DNA from: Mangrovimonas cancribranchiae
Lineage (GTDB): Bacteria; Bacteroidota; Bacteroidia; Flavobacteriales; Flavobacteriaceae
Direction of reading: 5' to 3'
DNA: 64,000 bases
NCBI RefSeq assembly: GCF_037126245.1
Contig: NZ_CP136925.1
Span: 1,814,001 to 1,878,000 of the forward strand
The notes beneath the pieces are model-generated. The model was not told the origin of the DNA. It ran no database searches and saw nothing but the letters and a program-made list of their open reading frames with translations. Positions 8,226 through 15,654 of the stretch are shown here, one piece after another (position 1 is the stretch's first letter; every line of letters starts with the position of its first letter). The translations under genes and the position numbers were made by a program.

Positions 8226-8822
8226 TTATTGCTCTGTTGTTTTACTATTCTTCCTTCCTACAAGATAAGCAATTAATGATGTAGCAATACCTAAGCCTAA
8301 AAATAAGGCACCTAATCGTGGGTAAGAATGGGCTCTAAAGTTTAAAATATTCTTGCTACCAAATAAAGGTGGTTGAAATCCCATTTGTGTTCCATCTGGA
8401 TTAGTAAATTTCATAATAGCTTTAGGGTCTAGATTATGCCCGTAGTCATGCTCCCAAAGGTAAAAATCATATAACCCGGCACCACTTAATACAACCATTA
8501 ATATAAACCAATACAAGAACCATTTGTAATTTCCTTTAAAAGCTATAATAAGTCCTATTAAAGATGTAATTAAAATACCAGCGGGGAAAATTTTAAATTC
8601 AGGTATAGCCTCTGGAATATATTTCATACCCACATAATGATTCATTAAATTAATGTTTTTAATGTCATGTGGATTAGCATCTGCAAAGTCATTAATGTGA
8701 ATATACATTCCTAATGGTGTAGGGTATTGTGGTGCTTCTAATGTAATTTTCCACAAGGGAAATAAAAACAGTCCTAACGGTAAAATAACCGCTATAAGCA
8801 TTATAATATTCGACTTCTTCAT
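8226..8822 (-). CDS. NosB-like membrane protein of clade II nos clusters
   Basis: This 198-residue protein has about four hydrophobic segments (near residues 7-25, 75-95, 100-120 and 165-190). A periplasmic loop is rich in Asp, His and Met, and its C-terminal part includes NFRAHSYPRLGALFLG. Clade II (atypical) nos clusters carry a membrane protein of unknown function directly after nosZ, named nosB in the literature. Position and topology match, but I assign it by context rather than by a sequence motif. A hairpin separates it from nosZ. Confidence 0.7.
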   Translation of the reverse strand: MKKSNIIMLIAVILPLGLFLFPLWKITLEAPQYPTPLGMYIHINDFADANPHDIKNINLMNHYVGMKYIPEAIPEFKIFPAGILITSLIGLIIAFKGNYKWFLYWFILMVVLSGAGLYDFYLWEHDYGHNLDPKAIMKFTNPDGTQMGFQPPLFGSKNILNFRAHSYPRLGALFLGLGIATSLIAYLVGRKNSKTTEQ

Positions 8823-8863
8823 GAATGTTGTGGTTTGGTGTTTCTTTAGTGTTTTTTAAAAGA

Positions 8864-8894
8864 AAGGCGAGAGCGAAAAGACAACTCTCGCCTT
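8864..8894 (-). terminator. Intra-operon hairpin after nosZ, partial terminator or processing site
   Basis: AAGGCGAGAG (8864-8873) pairs perfectly with CTCTCGCCTT (8885-8894) around an 11-nt loop. On the minus strand it follows the nosZ stop by 44 nt and is trailed by TCTTTT, a weak T-run. It probably lets nosZ be expressed more strongly than the downstream accessory genes, by attenuation or by protecting the 3' end of an nosZ message. Confidence 0.65.
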
Positions 8895-8938
8895 AAATAG
8901 GAAAATAAACACTAAAACAAAATTCTCCTAAAAGCTTC

Positions 8939-10921
8939 TTATTCTATATCTTCTCCCATAGACCATTTTATAGGTGTATCAGCTCCTTTTGGAGACACAC
9001 GAATATATCCTTGCATTTCTTGATGTAAAGCTGAACAGAAATCGGTGCAATAAAAAGGCCACACCCCTACTTTTGTGGGCTCCCAAACAGATGTTTTTGT
9101 TTGTCCAGGCATAATTAATAACTCTGACGTATTTTGTCCTAGCACAGCAAAGCCATGAGGTACATCAAAATCTTGTTCTAAATTAGTTACATGAAAGAAT
9201 ACCTTATCACCTACTTTTATACCTTCTATGTTATCTGGTGAGAAGTGACTTCTTATAGTGGTCATATAAATATGAACTTCATTTCCATCTCTTACTACTT
9301 TTGTATCTGCATCCGATTTAGCAGCATAAGGGTGATTATTTTCTTCTAAATTATAGATTTTTTTAGAACGTTCTTTTATTATGTCTGCACGCATTGCTGC
9401 AGCATAATGAGGCTCTCCATGTGTTGGAAAATCTAAGAGTAATTCCATTTTATCTCCAGAAATATCATACAATTGTGCAGAGTGCTCCATTTCTGGTCCT
9501 GTTGGTAAATATCTATCTTTTGTAATTTTATTCATTGCAAACATGTACTTACCTTGTGGTTTTCTAGAGTTTCCTCCTGGAATGGTTAAATGCCCAACAG
9601 AGTAATAGGTTGGTTTTCTATCGATGACTTCCCAAGTTCCTACTTTCCATTTTACAACTTCTGATGAGATAAAGAAGGTTGTATAAGCATTTCCTTGATC
9701 ATCAAATTCGGTATGCAAAGGGCCTAACCCTGGTTGTTCAACAGTACCTGCTAACACATCTTCAAAATTTAAAATTGGAATACCATAAGCCTCTCCATCA
9801 AACTTTTCATTTTCAATGGCATCAAGCATTTTTGTAAATGAGTGTACGGTTAAATTCGCAGATAATTTACCATTACCTACAATGTACTCTCCTGTTGGGT
9901 CTACATCACAACCATGAGGCGATTTTGGTGTTGGTAAAAAGAATACGGCTCCAGGAACATCGGTAGGGTTAACTACACGCACTTCTTTTTTTATAGTTGA
10001 AGTTGCTGTATGTGTATGCTCATCATAAACATTATGGGCATATTCGGCTGGCATCATTGTACCGCCACCGTTGTTTACGTATTCTTCAATTTTTTTCCAA
10101 TTTACTGCCGCAATAAAATCTTTATCGTTTTGAGATGCATTAACTTCTAATAAAGTACTAGCTTCTTCGGTATTATACGTCGTAAAAAAGAACCAACCGT
10201 GAGATTTACCACGTCCAGGGTGCGATAAATCGTAGTTAAAACCAGGCATTAACACTTGAAATTTTATATCCATATCGCCTGTTTCTGGTGCTACACTAAT
10301 AAATGATAAGGCGCCCTGAAAATTACCTTTGTAATCTTTTATTGGCATATCGCGTTGTGGAATAGGTACTGAAAAACGTGTTCCTGCTACTACATATTCT
10401 GTATTTTCTGTTACAAATGAAGAACTATGATTTCCCGCACTATTAGGTACTTCTATAATCTCTGTTGTTTCAAACGATTGTAAATCTATCTTTGCAATTC
10501 TTGGCGTATTATTCTCATTTATAAAAATAAAACGGCCATCAATTTCTCCATTAGTTTGAGAAATATCTGGATGGTGAGAATCTCCCCAAGGCACAAAGCC
10601 ATGAGAGGTGTTTAACATAGGTTTTGTCTCTTCTGAATATCCATATCCAGAAGTAGGAAATTGTGAAAACACAGGTATTTCCTTAAACATTCTTCCTGAT
10701 GGTAGTCCGTAAACTGTTAAGTTCCCGCTATATCCACCTGAAATAAAGGCATAAAATTCGTCGTGTTCACCAGGAGACACATATACTTTTTCGGCTATAT
10801 TGCTTGCCAAAGCACCTGATTTACTATTTGATTGTTTCGTGCTGTTGTTGCAACTAGTAAGAACCAAAAGTCCCGTTACAAATGCAGCCACTGGTTTTAA
10901 AATATTCTTCATAGTGTTCAT
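8939..10921 (-). CDS. nosZ: NosZ, clade II Sec-dependent nitrous oxide reductase
   Basis: This enzyme reduces N2O to N2 in the periplasm with electrons from c-type cytochromes. At 660 residues it has a seven-bladed propeller carrying the CuZ site and a C-terminal cupredoxin domain with CuA. CuZ histidines are visible in DSHHPDIS, SPHGCDVDP, GPLHTEF and GEPHYAAAM. The CuA ligands are C625-x3-C629-x3-H633-x2-M636 (CTDFCSALHQEM) plus the His of VPHGFAV. The N-terminus is a Sec lipoprotein signal (VLTSCNN) and lacks the twin-arginine motif of classical clade I enzymes, which marks it as clade II. It follows the fasciclin gene by 23 nt. Confidence 0.96.
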   Translation of the reverse strand: MNTMKNILKPVAAFVTGLLVLTSCNNSTKQSNSKSGALASNIAEKVYVSPGEHDEFYAFISGGYSGNLTVYGLPSGRMFKEIPVFSQFPTSGYGYSEETKPMLNTSHGFVPWGDSHHPDISQTNGEIDGRFIFINENNTPRIAKIDLQSFETTEIIEVPNSAGNHSSSFVTENTEYVVAGTRFSVPIPQRDMPIKDYKGNFQGALSFISVAPETGDMDIKFQVLMPGFNYDLSHPGRGKSHGWFFFTTYNTEEASTLLEVNASQNDKDFIAAVNWKKIEEYVNNGGGTMMPAEYAHNVYDEHTHTATSTIKKEVRVVNPTDVPGAVFFLPTPKSPHGCDVDPTGEYIVGNGKLSANLTVHSFTKMLDAIENEKFDGEAYGIPILNFEDVLAGTVEQPGLGPLHTEFDDQGNAYTTFFISSEVVKWKVGTWEVIDRKPTYYSVGHLTIPGGNSRKPQGKYMFAMNKITKDRYLPTGPEMEHSAQLYDISGDKMELLLDFPTHGEPHYAAAMRADIIKERSKKIYNLEENNHPYAAKSDADTKVVRDGNEVHIYMTTIRSHFSPDNIEGIKVGDKVFFHVTNLEQDFDVPHGFAVLGQNTSELLIMPGQTKTSVWEPTKVGVWPFYCTDFCSALHQEMQGYIRVSPKGADTPIKWSMGEDIE

Positions 10922-10944
10922 TATTAATTGAGTTAGTGATTTAT

Positions 10945-11523
10945 TTATTCTTTAGATGGCGGTAATAACACCTTATCGATTACGTGTACAATACCATTTC
11001 CAGCTGGTACGCTAGCTATTATTTTTGCTCCACCAATAATGGGCTCACCATTCTCTACTGTTACTGGAACATAACCGTTATTAGCTTGCCCCAACTTTTT
11101 GAATTTGGTTAAAAAGTCTTTAGAGTAGTTGCCTGGTGTAACATGGTATTTTAAAATGTTTGCTAAATCTGCTTTATTTTCTGGCTTTAATAAATTATCG
11201 ACAGTACCTTCTGGCAAAGCAGCAAAAGCCTCATCTGTAGGAGCAAAAACAGTTAGTGGTCCTACATTTACTAATGCGTTTTCCACTTGAGCAGCTTGTA
11301 CGGCTGCAACTAACGTTTTATGGTCTGATGACTCTATAGCTATTTGAAGACAATTAGGTTTTGAGGCATCGTCTTTTATAAAAGCTTGCCCTGTTCTTTC
11401 TGAAGACTCATCGGGCTGTTCTGTATTACTTTCTGGCTTGGCTGTTTGTTGACTTTCATTTTTACAGGCAAACAGAGTTCCCATAAAAATAACAACCAAG
11501 CAAAATTGTTTAAATAACTTCAT
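10945..11523 (-). CDS. Fasciclin-domain lipoprotein of the nos operon
   Basis: This 192-residue Sec lipoprotein (lipobox LFAC) has a low-complexity polar linker followed by one fasciclin (FAS1/beta-Ig-H3) domain, about residues 55-190. Recognition features are the H1-like GPLTVFAPTDEAFAALPEGT and the H2-like NGIVHVIDKVLLPP. FAS1 domains mediate adhesion or ligand contacts. The role next to nosZ is not established, although fasciclin genes recur beside nos and cytochrome genes in Bacteroidota. It is second in the operon, 15 nt after the cytochrome c. Confidence 0.88.
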   Translation of the reverse strand: MKLFKQFCLVVIFMGTLFACKNESQQTAKPESNTEQPDESSERTGQAFIKDDASKPNCLQIAIESSDHKTLVAAVQAAQVENALVNVGPLTVFAPTDEAFAALPEGTVDNLLKPENKADLANILKYHVTPGNYSKDFLTKFKKLGQANNGYVPVTVENGEPIIGGAKIIASVPAGNGIVHVIDKVLLPPSKE

Positions 11524-11538
11524 AAAATTAATTTTTAA

Positions 11539-12054
11539 TTATTTCAACGTTCTAAAGTATTCTAGTACCGCTCTTGCCTCCTCTTCGCTAAGGTTTTGGT
11601 TTGCCATTGGCGAACCATTAAACTCTACTAATAAATCTTTTGCTAAAGGATCTTTTTTTACCATTTCCTCTGGGTTTAAAATCATATTCATAACCCATTC
11701 TGGACTTCTTCGTTCTAAAATCCCTGTTGGTGCTGGACCTATAAACTTTTTATCTGCTCTGTGGCAAGCTGTACACATTTTTTTGTAGACTTCCTGCCCA
11801 TGGGTTGCCATAGACTGATCTATATCTGCAGGTAAATTAATTGAAGTAATAGGACCTACGCCTTTATTATCTAAATCTACTCGTTTAGATGCTGGTAATG
11901 GTTTCTCAGCATTGTCCTTTTTTGTAGTTACCTGTTCTGTGTCGGTACTTTTCTTTTGATAAGAGAATGTTTCTTTTTTCTTTTCTTCTTTGCCACCACA
12001 CCCCATTATTAGGACGGCAAATAAAATTGCGATAATTGATGTTTTAGTTTTCAT
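11539..12054 (-). CDS. Lipoprotein cytochrome c, first gene of the nos operon
   Basis: This 171-residue Sec lipoprotein (lipobox IMGC) has a charged linker and a single class I cytochrome c domain. Heme is attached at C94-TA-C97-H98, and Met150 in GSPMANQNLS is the likely axial ligand. It is the natural electron donor to NosZ CuA, analogous to the NosC cytochromes of clade II clusters. It leads the operon directly behind an FNR-like site and TAnnTTTG promoter, with a 23-nt leader after the -7 element. Confidence 0.9.
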   Translation of the reverse strand: MKTKTSIIAILFAVLIMGCGGKEEKKKETFSYQKKSTDTEQVTTKKDNAEKPLPASKRVDLDNKGVGPITSINLPADIDQSMATHGQEVYKKMCTACHRADKKFIGPAPTGILERRSPEWVMNMILNPEEMVKKDPLAKDLLVEFNGSPMANQNLSEEEARAVLEYFRTLK

Positions 12055-12077
12055 ATATAAATTAATTATTAACTACT

Positions 12078-12122
12078 CAAAAGTACTTGTTGCATAGAAG
12101 ATAAAATATGATTTTTATCATA
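12078..12122 (-). promoter_or_regulatory. nos operon promoter with FNR/CRP-like palindrome
   Basis: On the minus strand the palindrome TATGATAAAAATCATA (12122-12107; TGAT-N4-ATCA core as in FNR boxes) is followed after 21 nt by TACTTTTG (12085-12078), an exact TAnnTTTG -7 element. The palindrome centre lies 36.5 bp from the last base of the -7 element, that is about 41.5 bp upstream of the expected transcription start. This is the class II activator position. No -33 TTG is visible, as expected for an activator-dependent promoter. The hemN promoter has the same layout. Confidence 0.8.
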
Positions 12123-12201
12123 AAAAAGGACTTTTTTATCCTATTTAAAGATAAATAAACACAAAGAAGCATAACCAACTAAATAACAATTAGTTAAAAA
12201 A

Positions 12202-12227
12202 AAGCCTAAAGAGAAATCTTTAGGCTT
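12202..12227 (-). terminator. Intrinsic terminator after the Usp gene
   Basis: AAGCCTAAAGA (12202-12212) pairs perfectly with TCTTTAGGCTT (12217-12227) around GAAA. On the minus strand the stem is followed by a run of T, giving a rho-independent terminator 24 nt after the stop of the Usp gene. Confidence 0.85.
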
Positions 12228-12251
12228 AAAACACAAATTATGGTTATTATT

Positions 12252-13082
12252 TTAGATTTTAAATGTCATTACTGGTAATATGGAATGGTTAGCAATATCT
12301 TCAGATATACTGCCTTCAAAAAAGTGTGCAATACCAGTTCTACCATGTGTTGCTACAGCAACTAAATCGGCTTTTATACTATTTGCATGATTTAAAACAC
12401 CTGCCTCGACTGTATAGTCAGACACAAAACTAGTATCTTCCATTCCATCTGTATTTCCATTGGCCTCAGCTAAGAAGTTAGATACTTTCTGGCGCATTTC
12501 GGTTGAATTTAAAAAGCTCCCTGGCGTATTTACATACACTAAATGTACCTTAGCTCCCATGCCTTCTAATTTACTTGACGCTTTTTTGTATATATCGATA
12601 GATTCTTCTGAAAAATCGGTTGCAAATAACACATTTTTAAAAGCTGTTGATTCTAGTTTGTTTTTTAACACTAGTACAGGAGTTTCTGAGTGTCTTACAA
12701 CTTTCTCTGTATTTGAGCCAATAAATATTTCGGCCAAACCACTTGTACCTTGAGATCCCATAACAATTAAATCGGCATCGTGTTCTTGGGCTACATCATT
12801 AACCTCGCTAAACACTTTAAAGTGTTTAACTATAGGAGTTACATTAACGTCTTGTAAATAATCACGCTCTAAAAACTCTTCAAATCGTTTTTCTGCTAGT
12901 TTAAGATAAAAAACAGCTTCTTCACTTTGTGCTGCACTTCCTTTTGTTAAAACGGCTTCCGATAGTTCTAGCATATGTAAAGCTAATACTTCACCATCGT
13001 TTTGTTTGGCCATTACAGCAGCTGCTTCTAAGGCGTATTCTGAATATTTAGAGAAATCTATAGGAACAATAATTTTTTTCAT
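12252..13082 (-). CDS. Universal stress protein, tandem UspA domains with intact ATP loops
   Basis: This 276-residue protein contains two Usp domains (about 1-145 and 148-276). The first has the ATP-binding loop GSQGTSGLAEIFIGSNTEKV, the second THGRTGIAHFFEGSISEDI. Both keep the glycine/serine pattern, unlike the degenerate second domain of the Usp at 700-1512. Both domains open with the strand-Asp motif (IVPIDFS, LFATDFS). It lies 90 bp downstream of hemN on the same strand, between hemN and nos, and has no clear promoter of its own, so co-transcription with hemN under low oxygen is plausible. Confidence 0.9.
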   Translation of the reverse strand: MKKIIVPIDFSKYSEYALEAAAVMAKQNDGEVLALHMLELSEAVLTKGSAAQSEEAVFYLKLAEKRFEEFLERDYLQDVNVTPIVKHFKVFSEVNDVAQEHDADLIVMGSQGTSGLAEIFIGSNTEKVVRHSETPVLVLKNKLESTAFKNVLFATDFSEESIDIYKKASSKLEGMGAKVHLVYVNTPGSFLNSTEMRQKVSNFLAEANGNTDGMEDTSFVSDYTVEAGVLNHANSIKADLVAVATHGRTGIAHFFEGSISEDIANHSILPVMTFKI

Positions 13083-13172
13083 TTTTTTTGATTTTAGTAT
13101 TTTTTAGTATTGTTTTTTGTAGGGCTTAAATTACGATTTTTTGCATTACCCAACAAAGAAGGTTTTAGTTTA

Positions 13173-14540
13173 TTAAATTGTCATAGAAAACAACGGCTTA
13201 TCAGGTTGCCTTCGTTGTAACAAAACATCAAAAGCCATAGAAATATTACGCACAAAAGGTTGGCCTTTTTTAGTGACTTTTAGACTTTCTGATTCTATAA
13301 TTAACAAGCCATCTTTTACCATCTCTTCTAATTTAACTAAAGTATCATTTAAAGCTTCAAATTTTAAGTTTTCAGATTTCCAAGATGTTTTATTATGGCA
13401 CATTAAGTTTAAAATGTGTTGTCTTATTACTAAATCTTCATGGTTTAAAATATGCCCCTTAAAAACGGGGATAATATGTTCTTCTATTAAATGATAATAT
13501 TCTTCTAAACCTTTTACATTTTGGGCGAAACCATACCAACTATCACTTATAGATGATACACCTAAGCCTATCATCATTTGCGTTTTTGATGCGGTATACC
13601 CCATAAAATTTCGGTGTAAACTTTCGTTTGCCATAGCTTCGTATAGCGAATCGGTTGGCAAGGCAAAATGGTCCATTCCTATTTCGGTATATCCTGCTTC
13701 AGTTAGTAGCGTTTTGCCTATATCGTATTGCAGTCGCTTTTGTTCTGGTATTGGCAAATCTTGCTCGTTAAAACCACGTTGTCCATTACCTTTTATCCAA
13801 GGTGTATGCGCATAACTGTAAAAGGCAATGCGATCTGGCATTAATTGCTTTGTCTTTGCAATAGTTTCTTTAATATGATCCACCGTTTGAAACGGTAAGC
13901 CAAAAATAATATCGTGCCCAACACTTGTATAGCCTATTTCTCTAGCTGTTTCTGTAACATATTTCACATGCTCGAAAGGTTGAATTCTATGAATAGCTTT
14001 CTGCACCTTTTCGTTATAATCTTGCACACCAAAACTTACGCGTCTAAACCCCAAATCGAAAAGTGTTTGAAGGTGTTCTCTTGTGGTATTATTTGGGTGA
14101 CCTTCAAAGCTAAACTCGTAATTACTGGCTAATTCGGCTCTATTAACAAGGCCTTTTATTAATCGTTTTAAATTTTCTGATGAGAAGAATGTAGGTGTTC
14201 CGCCACCTAAATGGAGTTCTTTAATTTTTGGTTTAGCATCAAATAAATCGCAATATAGTTGCCATTCTTTTAAAAGTGCTGTTATGTATGGAGATTCTAC
14301 TTCGTGACGTTTCGTAATACGCTTATTACAACCACAAAATGTGCATAAACTTTCGCAAAATGGTAAATGAATGTAAATGCTTATACCTTCTTTAGCATTA
14401 CTTTCAATAAAAGACTGTTTTAAAGATGCTTTCCAAGCTTTTAACGAAAAGGTGTCCATATTCCAAAAGGGAACTGTTGGGTAACTTGTATACCTTGGAC
14501 CAGGAACGTTATATTTCCTTATTAATTCTTGTTGACTCAT
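13173..14540 (-). CDS. hemN: HemN, oxygen-independent coproporphyrinogen III oxidase
   Basis: This 455-residue radical SAM enzyme converts coproporphyrinogen III to protoporphyrinogen IX without oxygen. The 4Fe-4S cluster site is C62-ESL-C66-TF-C69, followed by GC71, which is typical of true HemN rather than the HemW heme chaperone. GPRYTSYP near the N-terminus and the GGGTPTF SAM-binding segment also match HemN. Its promoter carries the same FNR-like palindrome as the nos operon. That fits heme supply for cytochromes when oxygen is scarce. Confidence 0.95.
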   Translation of the reverse strand: MSQQELIRKYNVPGPRYTSYPTVPFWNMDTFSLKAWKASLKQSFIESNAKEGISIYIHLPFCESLCTFCGCNKRITKRHEVESPYITALLKEWQLYCDLFDAKPKIKELHLGGGTPTFFSSENLKRLIKGLVNRAELASNYEFSFEGHPNNTTREHLQTLFDLGFRRVSFGVQDYNEKVQKAIHRIQPFEHVKYVTETAREIGYTSVGHDIIFGLPFQTVDHIKETIAKTKQLMPDRIAFYSYAHTPWIKGNGQRGFNEQDLPIPEQKRLQYDIGKTLLTEAGYTEIGMDHFALPTDSLYEAMANESLHRNFMGYTASKTQMMIGLGVSSISDSWYGFAQNVKGLEEYYHLIEEHIIPVFKGHILNHEDLVIRQHILNLMCHNKTSWKSENLKFEALNDTLVKLEEMVKDGLLIIESESLKVTKKGQPFVRNISMAFDVLLQRRQPDKPLFSMTI

Positions 14541-14557
14541 ACCTAATAATTTATAAT

Positions 14558-14602
14558 CAAAATTAGCGGTACTGTTAGCTTCAAACTATGATATTTGTCA
14601 TA
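14558..14602 (-). promoter_or_regulatory. hemN promoter with FNR/CRP-like palindrome
   Basis: On the minus strand TATGACAAATATCATA (14602-14587) is followed after exactly 21 nt by TAATTTTG (14565-14558), an exact TAnnTTTG -7 element. The site matches the nos palindrome at 14 of 16 positions, and the spacing is the same to the base. The hemN ATG follows the -7 element by 17 nt. The opposite strand carries a second inverted repeat, ATTATC-N5-GATAAT (14623-14639), towards the YceI gene; it does not fit this consensus. Confidence 0.8.
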
Positions 14603-14675
14603 TAAACCTTGATTATAATTTTATTATCTATATGATAATCCTTAATTTTAAATAAAACTTTATAATTTATAAAAA

Positions 14676-15299
14676 ATGAAAAAAATAAGTTACTTATTAG
14701 TAGTACTTACATTAAGTTTACTGTCGTGTAAAGGCGATAAAAAAGAAGCAAAAGCAGAAGAAACAACTGAAGTTGTTAGTACTGAAAAGTTTGTAGTAAA
14801 ACCAGAAGCGACTTCGGTAAAATGGACGGCTTATAAAACAACAAAAAAAACACCGGTTGGAGGCGAATTTACCGTTTTAAAATTTGACGAAAAATCGGGT
14901 AGTTCTCCAGAAGAAGCCTTAAACAATTTAACGTTTTCTATTCCTGTAAGTAGTTTATTTACAAATGATGATGTACGTGATGGCAAGTTAAAGGAATCGT
15001 TTTTTGGTGCCATGTTAGACACCGAACTTATAAGCGGTACTATTACATCTAGTAATGGTAGTTATGCTGCCTCTATTACCATGAATGGGGTTACAGAAAA
15101 TCTTCCTTTAGATATTAGTATTACAGATGAAAGACGTGTTACACTTACAGGAACTATGGATTTAAAAACTTGGAATGCTCTTGATGCTTTGGAAAGTTTA
15201 AACAAAGTTTGTTTTGATTTACATAAAGGACCAGACGGTGTAAGTAAAACTTGGGAAGATGTTGCTATTGAGGTAAGTACTTACCTAAGAAAAAACTAA
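14676..15299 (+). CDS. YceI-family lipoprotein
   Basis: This 207-residue Sec lipoprotein (lipobox LLSC) has a Lys/Glu-rich linker and a YceI-like lipocalin domain (about residues 42-205). The domain reads as SVKWTAYKTTKKTPVGGEF at its start and FDLHKGPDGVSKTWEDVAI towards its end. YceI proteins bind isoprenoid-type amphiphiles such as polyprenyl quinones or fatty amides. The gene is divergent from hemN and ends at a strong terminator. Its upstream region has an ATTATC/GATAAT inverted repeat but no clear TAnnTTTG element. Confidence 0.88.
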   Translation: MKKISYLLVVLTLSLLSCKGDKKEAKAEETTEVVSTEKFVVKPEATSVKWTAYKTTKKTPVGGEFTVLKFDEKSGSSPEEALNNLTFSIPVSSLFTNDDVRDGKLKESFFGAMLDTELISGTITSSNGSYAASITMNGVTENLPLDISITDERRVTLTGTMDLKTWNALDALESLNKVCFDLHKGPDGVSKTWEDVAIEVSTYLRKN

Positions 15300-15336
15300 A
15301 AACACTATACACTTTATTATTTATATTATAATTTAT

Positions 15337-15374
15337 AAAAAAAGCTGCTTCTTATTATGTAAGCAGCTTTTTTT
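15337..15374. terminator. Strong bidirectional terminator after the YceI gene
   Basis: AAAAAAAGCTGCTT (15337-15350) pairs with AAGCAGCTTTTTTT (15361-15374) around a 10-nt loop. With a T-run on one side and an A-run on the other it can work in both directions. It closes the YceI transcript. Confidence 0.9.
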
Positions 15375-15458
15375 ATACCCAAATACCTCTCCTTACTTAT
15401 TTTAGTGACTTTATAAATAAAGTGGTGTCTTAACACAATAAATCCCAAATAAAAAACG

Positions 15459-15593
15459 ATGCCGTTAACGCTTATAAATCTTATAGCTATCATTCAAATA
15501 GTTTCACTTTGCATATTGGTGTTTTTAAATTTAAAAATGTGGCGGAGATATATAAAAGCTAAAAAGGTTTATCTAAAAAATAAAAACAATTAA
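15459..15593 (+). CDS. Possible small single-span membrane protein, 44 residues
   Basis: The frame ATG at 15459 to TAA at 15591-15593 encodes 44 residues. The protein has one hydrophobic helix (LINLIAIIQIVSLCILVF, about residues 4-21) and a basic tail rich in Lys, Arg and Tyr. It lies in the otherwise empty 355-bp gap between the YceI gene and the second TonB receptor. A terminator precedes it and another begins at its stop codon, so it would be a self-contained transcription unit. I saw no exact TAnnTTTG promoter and do not recognise a family. Coding status is uncertain. Confidence 0.45.
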   Translation: MPLTLINLIAIIQIVSLCILVFLNLKMWRRYIKAKKVYLKNKNN

Positions 15594-15623
15594 AAAGGCT
15601 TACTAATAACTAGTAAGCCTTTT
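15593..15623. terminator. Bidirectional terminator between the small frame and the TonB receptor
   Basis: AAAAGGCTTACTA (15593-15605) pairs perfectly with TAGTAAGCCTTTT (15611-15623) around ATAAC. A- and T-runs on the two sides suit termination of both the small plus-strand frame and the convergent TonB-receptor transcript, whose stop is 32 nt away. Confidence 0.85.
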
Positions 15624-15654
15624 CTTTTTATAAGCCAAATTGTGTACTGCCTTG

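Noticed and set aside
14623-14639. ATTATC-N5-GATAAT as an FNR site for the YceI gene
   Set aside because: The half sites point the wrong way for TGAT-N4-ATCA and there is no TAnnTTTG at the matching distance. It may be a different operator or chance in AT-rich DNA.
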